From Motiliproteus sp. SC1-56 (lineage in GTDB: Bacteria; Pseudomonadota; Gammaproteobacteria; Pseudomonadales; Balneatricaceae), in NCBI RefSeq assembly GCF_017309075.1, contig NZ_JAEMGS010000011.1, forward strand, positions 84,624 to 148,623: a stretch of DNA of 64,000 nucleotides, in the 5' to 3' direction. Below are positions 50,138 to 57,469 of the stretch, one piece after another (within the stretch, counting starts at the first letter, position 1; every line of letters starts with the position of its first letter). Under the pieces are notes generated by a model. That model was not told where the DNA came from. It worked only from the letters and a program-made list of their open reading frames with translations, and did not search any database. The position numbers were made by a program, and so were the translations under genes.

Positions 50138-52480
50138 TTATTTCAACTCAACCACCCGGCTCGCTTTCTGATAGCGCACTGTCCACCCTTTCCAGCGCGG
50201 AAGCTCCCAGCGCTTGGGAAGGGTCTTGCGGGTACCTTCCACGGGCTCTACCACCACCCGCTTGCGCCGCGGTTCATAGCTGACTCGCAGCTTCAAATCA
50301 CCCAGGGATAGCTGCCGGGGATAGGCGGCGTCGAACCGCTCCCGCTCCCACTCAGGCACCCCCTCAAAGGCGAGATCCTCGGGTTCCAGCAGGGCCAGAT
50401 CCTCCCCCTGCTCCACGCCAAGGCGGGCCAAGCGCTCCTCCAGCCAACAAATCGGCTCGGGGGTGGTGGGTGCCTGCTCCTCAGCCAGGGACTGGTAAAG
50501 GGCCCAGGCAGCCAGGTCGTCCTGTAACCGAGCCCCGGCCGGGGCCAGCAGGCGCCCCGCCAGGATAAGCTCAGCCAGGGCCTGTCTCGCCAGCGCACCG
50601 CCGGGTGCGCGCTCCCGCAAGGCGATCACACGCCCGGCATAGACCCGTTGTGCCTGTACCCGCAGCCGGCCCGCCTCCCAGGAGGCTTCAGCGAGACGCT
50701 CTTCCCCCACCCCGGCGACCGCCAACAGCGTCAGGGAAACAGGCGCGCAACAGGTGGCGATGTTCCGCGTCTCCTTGACCCCTCGCCCGGGTAGCGCGTA
50801 CTGGTCCAGCACCAGGGCAGCCTCGGCTTCGTCGCTGAGCCGGCTGTCGCGCCCCACTACCACTTCGGACCACCCGTTACCCATTGCCTCACGCCTTTTC
50901 TGGCGACGGACAAAAGCGATCTCCGGCGCCGCCTCAACCAGAGCCCGGAGCCAACGCTCGCGGTCATGGTTCTGGCCCGCCCGCAGCGGCCCAAGGCCCA
51001 GGGCGTCGCGCAACTGTTTCGCCAGCCGACGGGCATCTTCCAACGTGACCGAGTCCGGAACCAGCGCCTCCGGGAATGGCTCACGGACCAGTTTCACCAG
51101 GGTCGTAGCATCGCAGGCGATCGGCTGCCAGGCAGACAGAGCCTGTCGTCCCTGTTCGTCCCCCGGCATGCGCAACAAACGCCCGGAAACACTCAGGGCC
51201 GCGACCAAGTCGACGGTCGCCCCCCGGCAACCCTCATCGGGCATGGCGCTGACCAGGTGTGCAAAGAAACTGTCAATAGGGAGCGGATACAGCCGGCGGC
51301 CGTGATCCGTCGCGAGCCCTTGGGCATCAAGGGCACCCATCCGTTGCAGTTTCTCCTGCGCCAGGCACCGCGACTTAACCGGAAGCGGATCGGGAAATTG
51401 GAGCTGTTCAACCGGAACGCCGCAGCAGGCAGCCGCGAGCACCGGTTCGGTAAGCTCTTCGCGCAGCACCTCCGGCGGAGTGCTGAGTTCCAGGGGGGCG
51501 TGCTCGCCATAAAGACGGATACAATGGCCGGGCGCTACGCGTCCCGCCCGGCCGCGCCGCTGTTCAGCGCTGGCCAGAGACACTGAGCGCAGGCCCAGAA
51601 CAGTGCGACCGTTGCGTTGATGGGTGCGGCGCTCCAGCCCGCTGTCAATCACCACCCGCACCCCAGGAATGGTGAGGGAGGTTTCGGCGATATTGGTGGC
51701 CAGGATGATCCGGCGTCGGGTTCCCGATGCCAGGGCACGACGCTGCTCGGCGGCCGGAACCGACCCGTGGAGCGCCAGCAACTCAGGTCCGACGCCCTTG
51801 AGCGCCGTCCGGCAGCGTTGAATCTCGCCCCGCCCGGGGAGAAACACCAACAGGTCCCCTTCCGTCTTCGGCAGCGCCGACTCCACCGCTTTGCACACCC
51901 GCTCCTCCAGGGCTGCCAGGCTCGGCATGGCGCGGACGTCACCGCCGCTCTGGTACGCGACCGAGACCGGATGGTTACGCCCCTCCGCGCGCAGCACCCG
52001 TGCGTCAGCAAAGGCGGCCAGGCGCTCGGCATCCAAGGTGGCCGAGGTCAACAATAACCGGTGAGTGTCCCTGTTACGCAGCAACGCCAGCAGCAAGTCG
52101 GTATCCCAGCGCCGCTCATGAAATTCATCCAGGATCACCAGGTCAAAGTCGCTCAGGCCGTTATCAGCCAGCCAACGGAGCGCGATTCCCGGGGTAACGA
52201 AAACGACACGGGACGCGGCGGAGAAACAGCTATCGAATCGGATGGCATACCCTACCGCTTCGCCGGGGGCGCTGTGCAGTTGGGAGGCAAGGTAATCCGC
52301 CAGGGCTAGGCAAGCCACACGCCGCGGTTCCACCACCAACACCCGCCCCTGCTCCTGCGCCCAGAGAGGCAGCCGGGTCGACTTGCCTGAGCCGGTATCA
52401 GCCTGCACCACCAGGTGCTGCCGGGCCAGCGTGCTGAGCACGGCCCCCTTGATAGAATCGATAGGTAAAGACGAAGTCAT
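50138..52480 (-). CDS. hrpB: ATP-dependent helicase HrpB
   Basis: HrpB is a DEAH/RHA-type helicase whose cellular role in bacteria remains ill-defined. The 780-residue protein has Walker A QADTGSGKSTRLPLWAQ, LVILDEFHERRWDTDLL (DEFH variant), LLLTSATLDAERL, ATNIAETSLTIPGVRVV and QRRGRAGRVAPGHCIRLY. The C-terminal HrpB-specific domain follows (RLSDEAEAALVLDQYALPGR, then ELPRWKGWTVRYQKASRVVEL). Length is slightly short of the usual 810-840 but all regions are present. Confidence 0.95.
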   Translation of the reverse strand: MTSSLPIDSIKGAVLSTLARQHLVVQADTGSGKSTRLPLWAQEQGRVLVVEPRRVACLALADYLASQLHSAPGEAVGYAIRFDSCFSAASRVVFVTPGIALRWLADNGLSDFDLVILDEFHERRWDTDLLLALLRNRDTHRLLLTSATLDAERLAAFADARVLRAEGRNHPVSVAYQSGGDVRAMPSLAALEERVCKAVESALPKTEGDLLVFLPGRGEIQRCRTALKGVGPELLALHGSVPAAEQRRALASGTRRRIILATNIAETSLTIPGVRVVIDSGLERRTHQRNGRTVLGLRSVSLASAEQRRGRAGRVAPGHCIRLYGEHAPLELSTPPEVLREELTEPVLAAACCGVPVEQLQFPDPLPVKSRCLAQEKLQRMGALDAQGLATDHGRRLYPLPIDSFFAHLVSAMPDEGCRGATVDLVAALSVSGRLLRMPGDEQGRQALSAWQPIACDATTLVKLVREPFPEALVPDSVTLEDARRLAKQLRDALGLGPLRAGQNHDRERWLRALVEAAPEIAFVRRQKRREAMGNGWSEVVVGRDSRLSDEAEAALVLDQYALPGRGVKETRNIATCCAPVSLTLLAVAGVGEERLAEASWEAGRLRVQAQRVYAGRVIALRERAPGGALARQALAELILAGRLLAPAGARLQDDLAAWALYQSLAEEQAPTTPEPICWLEERLARLGVEQGEDLALLEPEDLAFEGVPEWERERFDAAYPRQLSLGDLKLRVSYEPRRKRVVVEPVEGTRKTLPKRWELPRWKGWTVRYQKASRVVELK

Positions 52481-52547
52481 GCCGGTTTGAGCCTAGCGCA
52501 AAGCGCCCAGTGTACGAAGCACGGCAAAAAATCCAAGTCCAGCCGCT

Positions 52548-52940
52548 TCAGAGGCGGTTAGCACCGGCCTCGAGCGTCGATGGACGCGAAGGGCGGCTCC
52601 AGATATAGGCAAGGGCCAGCAGCACTACCCCGCCCATGCCCACATCAGCCCACAACGGCAGTGATTTAAACAGCACAGGATACCCCACCATCAGCAGCAT
52701 CATGGTGGTGGAGAGCCACTTGATCCTAAGGGGAATCACGCCATGCGCTTCCCATTGGCGTATCAGTGGACCGAACAGGCGGTGATTGAGGAGGAGCCGG
52801 TGCAACCGGTCGGAGCCGCGGGAGAAGCAGAACGCCGCCAGGATCACAAAGGGCGTGGTCGGCAGCAACGGCAACACCACCCCTACCAGCCCTAGCAACA
52901 GGCACAAAAACCCCAACGATATGTACAGCAGGCGCGGCAT
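52548..52940 (-). CDS. ybaN: YbaN/DUF454 inner membrane protein
   Basis: This has 130 residues from ATG 52940 (GGAG upstream). The DUF454 signature is GVVLPLLPTTPFVILAAFCF, followed by SRGSDRLHRLLLNHRLFGPL and IRQWEAHGVIPLRIKW. Three to four membrane segments: LYISLGFLCLLLGLVGVV, TPFVILAAFCF, MMLLMVGYPVLF, VGMGGVVLLALAYIW. Function is unknown. The upstream frame to 53066 is not supported. Confidence 0.88.
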   Translation of the reverse strand: MPRLLYISLGFLCLLLGLVGVVLPLLPTTPFVILAAFCFSRGSDRLHRLLLNHRLFGPLIRQWEAHGVIPLRIKWLSTTMMLLMVGYPVLFKSLPLWADVGMGGVVLLALAYIWSRPSRPSTLEAGANRL

Positions 52941-53191
52941 AAACAGCTCCGGTATGACAGGGTCTGTACGGAAGCCAGGGCAATCCGCAGCACCGCAAGA
53001 CACACCCTGGCACGAAGGCAAAAAACGGGCAAGGTCCCCGGACAGCAGAGGGCGCTGGAGAAGCAACGATCTACACAGCCGAGCAGCTCAACCAACCGCG
53101 TCAACAGAGGAGAGGGCCGTAACGGGGCGGGCTCTTCTCCGACTCAACGGGCTAAAGCTGCGAACACCCAAGCACGGGCTTCGTTAAGGAC

Positions 53192-53878
53192 TCAATCCCC
53201 GAACGCGTAGCCGAATGTTGCTATGTCTTTCGCGTACATATTCTCAACCACTTCTCTGGTTTCCGCGTCATAGTACTCGGTATAGTGGTATCGCCGGCTG
53301 GGCTTTTTGCGCCATATGATCTTTTTAACCCTCTCCTTGAGAGAGTTTTCCCGCGTAGACAAATTGGCGTGAGGCAGGGTTGAGCCTTGTATTGCAAGCG
53401 CCTCGCATACAACCTTGAAATCGTCCTGCAGGTTCTCGAATTTGCCAACAAAGTCGACGAGCAGCTTGCCGGATTCGTCATAAACAAAGTCGTATTGCGG
53501 GGCGATATGGCGATAAGCGTCAGAATAGTCGCACTCTTCGGGCAGGCCGCCCAGCACGAAATCCCTGAATGACATCTGTTTATCATAATCCCGATAACGG
53601 AATTCTGAGACCAGCCTTGCCCAGGGATTTCTTACAAAGGTGAATTTGAAGTAACGATTGAACTGGTCTTCATCAAGGTAGCCGCAACTCACGTACTCGC
53701 TGGACTTGAGGTGCGCCAGCCGCTCAGGGCCCAGATCAGGCTCGGGGTTGTATCTCAACAAAAGGGGGGCCCTCTCCTTCCAAGACAACCCATGTAAATT
53801 TAAAAAGAAACGTTCAATGCTTTGCCCCGCCGCCTTGGGGATATGTACGAAAACACACTCATATTTTTCCGATATCAT
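53192..53878 (-). CDS. Sulfotransferase family protein
   Basis: This 228-residue protein belongs to the sulfotransferase family 2 group, which moves sulfate from PAPS to carbohydrate or other acceptors. The PAPS 5'-phosphosulfate loop is FVHIPKAAGQSIERFF (about 10-25) and the 3'-phosphate motif KFTFVRNPWARLVSEFRYRD (about 79-97). The conserved N-terminal Lys in HIPK is present. The acceptor is unknown. GGATGA precedes the ATG. Base composition is visibly more AT-rich than neighbours and it stands alone, so it was probably acquired by transfer. Confidence 0.85.
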   Translation of the reverse strand: MISEKYECVFVHIPKAAGQSIERFFLNLHGLSWKERAPLLLRYNPEPDLGPERLAHLKSSEYVSCGYLDEDQFNRYFKFTFVRNPWARLVSEFRYRDYDKQMSFRDFVLGGLPEECDYSDAYRHIAPQYDFVYDESGKLLVDFVGKFENLQDDFKVVCEALAIQGSTLPHANLSTRENSLKERVKKIIWRKKPSRRYHYTEYYDAETREVVENMYAKDIATFGYAFGD

Positions 53879-54572
53879 AAGTCATCCATTTTCAAGTTCC
53901 TGCACCTAACAATCCCGTTAGGCATGCTCGCTTTCATACAGCCGCTGAGGAGGCGGTTTCGACCGACAAATTGGCAGCAGCGTTATCAAATCCGCCGGGA
54001 AAAGAGGCGAACACCTCACCTCGGGACGCGTCTAATGTATTGACTTCAAAGTACCCCATGATCCGTAGTGCCGCCGTCAACCCAGGTCCGGTGGCACGAC
54101 CGATAGGATAATCACGGACAACGACACGGCACCCGTCCAAATCGTGCCATCCAATAATAGTTCAGCCAACGAGGGGGTAAAGACAATCCCTCCCCCCCAC
54201 CCCTCATCCGCCCTACGCGACTCAGGTGTTTACCCGACATGTCGAAGGCAACCCTCAGCGACACGGAACACTCGGCCTATTTTCAGGAAAAGAACCTTTA
54301 GTCTTTCTATACTCCTGTCTGCACGCATTGGCGGATTGGCTTCACAGGCTTACCCTTAGTAAGCCACCCTTCAGCAGGCGTTTATCGGCAGAGCATGGGG
54401 TCAAACCCAACCCGTAAGCGATTTGCCACCGATACCACCGGCCATCGCCGGAGCACTTTCCACCACCGCTGCTGACTTCGGGCCAGACCATAGTGTGGCG
54501 GTCAGGCAGTTCTCGGAGTCGACCCTCCCATCATTCCCGGGAGACGGGCATCGACACTGAGGAGATACGACC
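53879..54572. other. 694-bp gap between sulfotransferase and metallopeptidase genes
   Basis: No convincing gene is seen. On the minus strand an open stretch at 53934-54140 reads VVVRDYPIGRATGPGLTAAL and continues for about 40 residues without a clear start or ribosome-binding site; it might be the remnant of a decayed gene. The rest has short open frames only. The ribosome-binding site of the next gene (GAGGAGATACG) ends the gap. Confidence 0.5.
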
Positions 54573-55481
54573 GTGCGTTGGAAATCTGGACGTCGCAGCA
54601 GTAACGTAGAAGACAGGCGGGGCGAGACGGTACGTCACGCTTCAACGGGCGGCGGCCTCCTGTTGCTGCTCCGTTTCCTTCCAGGGCTGCTTCGATCACG
54701 CAAAGGGCGAGGACTCTTGATCGGGGGCGTCATCCTGTTTTTCGGCGCACGCCTTCTGGGGATAGATCTGCTGGGCTTGCTCACCGGCCAGGGCGTCGCT
54801 CCCCCGCCTCAGGAACCCGCAGCCCTTTCACAACAGGACCAGGAGCTTGCCGACTTTGTGTCGGTGGTACTGGGCGATACGGAAACCACTTGGAACAAAC
54901 GCTTCCAAGCCCAGGGAAAACGCTACGAAGAGCCGGTGCTGGTGTTGTTTTCCGGGGCCGTCAACACCGGTTGCGGCCTGGGGCAGGCAGCCATGGGGCC
55001 TTTCTACTGCCCGCTGGACCGCAAAGTCTATATCGACCTGAGCTTCTACCGTGACCTGAAAACCCGACACGGCGCCCCCGGTGATTTCGCCCAGGCCTAC
55101 GTGATCGCCCACGAAATTGGCCATCATGTGCAGAACCTGCTGGGGATCAGCGACCGGGTCAGGCAGTTGCAACAGGCCGCCGGCAAAGCCGAAGCCAACG
55201 CCCTGTCGGTACGTCTGGAGTTGCAGGCCGATTGCCTTGCAGGGATCTGGGGGCACGATGCCAATATGGACCGACAGATGCTGGAACAGGGCGACCTGGA
55301 TGAGGCGCTGAACGCAGCGGCGGCCATTGGCGACGACCGGCTGCAGAAGCAGGCCCAGGGCTATGCCGTACCTGAGAGCTTTACCCACGGCACCTCGGCA
55401 CAGCGGCACCGCTGGTTCCTCGCCGGCTTTGACGGCGGCGAGGTCAGCGCCTGCGACACCTTTTCAGCAGACCCGCTTTAA
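54573..55481 (+). CDS. ypfJ: Neutral zinc metallopeptidase, YpfJ family
   Basis: This 302-residue protein starts at GTG 54573 (GAGGAG upstream). A basic cytoplasmic tail and one membrane segment (GLLIGGVILFFGARLLGIDLL, about 48-68; 20 residues span the membrane) lead into an extracytoplasmic peptidase domain. The zinc motif is VIAHEIGHHVQ with His180, Glu181 and His184, and VRLELQADCLAGIWG supplies the third ligand region. CGLGQAAMGPFYCP precedes it, with the family's paired cysteines. Substrate is unknown. Confidence 0.93.
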   Translation: MRWKSGRRSSNVEDRRGETVRHASTGGGLLLLLRFLPGLLRSRKGRGLLIGGVILFFGARLLGIDLLGLLTGQGVAPPPQEPAALSQQDQELADFVSVVLGDTETTWNKRFQAQGKRYEEPVLVLFSGAVNTGCGLGQAAMGPFYCPLDRKVYIDLSFYRDLKTRHGAPGDFAQAYVIAHEIGHHVQNLLGISDRVRQLQQAAGKAEANALSVRLELQADCLAGIWGHDANMDRQMLEQGDLDEALNAAAAIGDDRLQKQAQGYAVPESFTHGTSAQRHRWFLAGFDGGEVSACDTFSADPL

Positions 55482-55538
55482 ATCAGCCGGGAACCCGCTC
55501 TCGAATACAACGGTGGACGATGACAGGGAGTCATTAGC

Positions 55539-55964
55539 ATGGCTGCGAAAAGTGAAAAGTTTGATTTTTTAAGTTTTCTGGGCCGACTGCTGTTCTCTTC
55601 GGCACTGGTTTTTTTGACCTACAACCCCAGCGGGCACTCGTTTATTCACCGGCTGGTTGAGGTATTTCCCTCGGTGACACCGTTTTTGGCCATCAGTGGA
55701 ATTTTGCTGGTCATCGGATGGGTGGTGTACGTCAAGGCCACCATGGAAGCCCTCGGCACCTTGGGACTGGTGCTGGCCTCTGCGCTGTTCGTCGCCGTGA
55801 TCTGGCTGCTGGTGGACATCGGCTGGCTGACACTCGCCAGCAGTTCGGTCATCGCCTGGCTGATCCTGATTCTCATCGCGCTGCTGCTGGCCATTGGCAT
55901 GAGCTGGTCCCATATTCACCGCCGGCTCTCCGGACAGGTGCACGTCGACGATATCGACGAATAA
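55539..55964 (+). CDS. DUF6524 family membrane protein
   Basis: This is a 141-residue, four-helix inner-membrane protein. Segments: LGRLLFSSALVFLTYNPSG, FLAISGILLVIGWVVYVKA, LGLVLASALFVAVIWLLVD and VIAWLILILIALLLAIGMSW. The N-terminal RLLFSSALVFLTYNPSGHSF is characteristic of DUF6524. The short C-terminal tail (HIHRRLSGQVHVDDIDE) is cytoplasmic by charge. GGGAG precedes the ATG. Function is unknown. Confidence 0.85.
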   Translation: MAAKSEKFDFLSFLGRLLFSSALVFLTYNPSGHSFIHRLVEVFPSVTPFLAISGILLVIGWVVYVKATMEALGTLGLVLASALFVAVIWLLVDIGWLTLASSSVIAWLILILIALLLAIGMSWSHIHRRLSGQVHVDDIDE

Positions 55965-56000
55965 AGGGGCGCACCCGGCAAGCGTAAAGTATCGCGCCAC

Positions 56001-56034
56001 AAAAAAGGCCTCGGTACCAGAAGATACCGAGGCC
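56001..56034 (-). terminator. Rho-independent terminator of the prp operon
   Basis: On the minus strand the stem GGCCTCGGTA / TACCGAGGCC (10 bp, loop of 8) is followed by six Ts (complement of 56001-56006). It lies 120 bases past the prpF stop. From the other side it could also help stop the DUF6524 transcript, but there it lacks a T-run. Confidence 0.88.
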
Positions 56035-56155
56035 AAGACCTCCGGCCGGTGAGGACCCTGATAGGCTGGTCCGCCGGCCTGTTGCATTACCAGAGGCAAC
56101 ATCTGCGGCACGAGCGAAGCGGCGCCGCGGGGCTAAGGCCCCAGAGGGGAATCGT

Positions 56156-57334
56156 CTAGAAAGAGTCGCCCGGCACCCGCACCCAGCCCTCCATCAAAAC
56201 CCGTGCACTGCGGCTCATCACCACCTTGTTGACGGTCCACTGCCCGCCCTCCTGGAGCGCTTCGGCGCCCACCTTGAGGGTGCCGGAAGGGTGACCAAAG
56301 ACCACGCTGGCGCGATCACCGCCCCCGGCGGCTGCGTTCACCAAGGTGCCCGGAATGGCCGCGGCAGTGCCGATGGCCACCGCGGCGGTCCCCATCATGG
56401 CATGGTGCAGTTTGCCCATGGAGAGCGCACGCACGTTGAGGTCAATCGCGTCGGCCTCGATCGCCTTGCCGCTGGAGGCGGTGTAGCCCTTGGCCGGTGA
56501 AACGAATGCCACCTTGGGGGTGTGCTGGCGGCCGGCAGCCTCTTCGACGCTGCCGATCAACCCCATCTTCAGGGCACCGTATGCACGAATGGTTTCAAAG
56601 CGCTCCAGCGCAACCGCATCGCCATTGATCGCCTCTTGTAGCTCGGTCCCGGTATAGCCGAGCGCGTCGGCATTGAGGAATACAGTAGGAATACCGGCGT
56701 TGATCATGGTGGCCTTGAAGGTGCCGATACCCGGTACCTCCAGGTCATCCACCAGGTTGCCGGTAGGGAACATCGCCTCGCTGGCGTCCACCGGGCTCAT
56801 GAACTCCACCTGCACCTCGGCGGCGGGGAAGGTCACCCCGTCCAGTTCGAAATCGCCGGTCTCCTGCACTTCACCGTTGGTCATCGGCACCTGGGCGACG
56901 ATGGTCTTCTCGATGTTTTTCTGCCAGATGCGCACGGTGCCAACGCCGTTTTCCGGAATGCGCGCCGGGTCCACCAGCCCCTTGCTGATCGCGAAAGCGC
57001 CGACGGCGGCGGTCAGATTGCCGCAGTTGCCGCTCCAGTCGACGAAAGGCTTGTCGATGGATACCTGGCCGAACAGGTAGTCGACGTCGTGATCGGGCTG
57101 CTCACTCTTGGCCAGGATGACGGTCTTGCTGGTGCTGGAGGTGGCGCCGCCCATACCGTCGGTCTGCTTGCCGTAGGGATCGGGGCTTCCGATCACCCGC
57201 AACAGCAGCTTGTCGCGGGCTTCACCCGGCACCTGGGCGCGCTCGGGAAGGTCGCTCAGGCTGAAAAAAACGCCCTTGCTGGTGCCGCCACGCATGTAGG
57301 TGGCGGGAATTTTGATCTGGGGTACGTGGGCCAT
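56156..57334 (-). CDS. prpF: 2-methylaconitate cis-trans isomerase PrpF
   Basis: PrpF isomerises trans- to cis-2-methylaconitate and is needed with AcnD in the 2-methylcitrate cycle. The 392-residue protein has the diaminopimelate-epimerase-like fold with IKIPATYMRGGTSKGVFFSL (N-terminal), FVDWSGNCGNLTAAVGAFAI (the catalytic Cys region) and GHPSGTLKVGAEAL near the end. AGAGGAC precedes the ATG. It follows acnD after a 135-bp gap that contains a hairpin with T-run and a 17-bp tandem repeat, so it may be expressed below acnD or from an extra promoter. Confidence 0.96.
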   Translation of the reverse strand: MAHVPQIKIPATYMRGGTSKGVFFSLSDLPERAQVPGEARDKLLLRVIGSPDPYGKQTDGMGGATSSTSKTVILAKSEQPDHDVDYLFGQVSIDKPFVDWSGNCGNLTAAVGAFAISKGLVDPARIPENGVGTVRIWQKNIEKTIVAQVPMTNGEVQETGDFELDGVTFPAAEVQVEFMSPVDASEAMFPTGNLVDDLEVPGIGTFKATMINAGIPTVFLNADALGYTGTELQEAINGDAVALERFETIRAYGALKMGLIGSVEEAAGRQHTPKVAFVSPAKGYTASSGKAIEADAIDLNVRALSMGKLHHAMMGTAAVAIGTAAAIPGTLVNAAAGGGDRASVVFGHPSGTLKVGAEALQEGGQWTVNKVVMSRSARVLMEGWVRVPGDSF

Positions 57335-57362
57335 AGGAAAATGTCCTCTATAGCGGGGTGAC

Positions 57363-57396
57363 AGGGCTATTGATCCGTAAGGGCTATTGACCCTTA
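57363..57396. repeat. 17-bp tandem repeat in the prpF leader
   Basis: Two adjacent copies, AGGGCTATTGATCCGTA and AGGGCTATTGACCCTTA, differ at two positions. They lie between the acnD hairpin and the prpF ribosome-binding site. Role unknown. Confidence 0.85.
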
Positions 57397-57430
57397 AGAT
57401 TCATAGCGCTGGCACCGAGCCGGTTTCTCG

Positions 57431-57462
57431 AAAAAGCAGGAGGGTGCCCGCAGGCACCCTCC
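57431..57462 (-). terminator. Hairpin with T-run just after acnD
   Basis: The stem GGAGGGTGCC / GGCACCCTCC (10 bp, 4-base loop) is followed on the minus strand by TGC and five Ts. It begins 8 bases after the acnD stop and precedes prpF, so it could act as a partial terminator inside the operon or as a 3' stabilising hairpin. Confidence 0.75.
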
Positions 57463-57469
57463 CCTGCGA

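Noticed and set aside
53934..54140. Minus-strand frame in the sulfotransferase patch as an intact gene
   Set aside because: It has no ATG start or ribosome-binding site and no recognisable family; kept only as a possible remnant.
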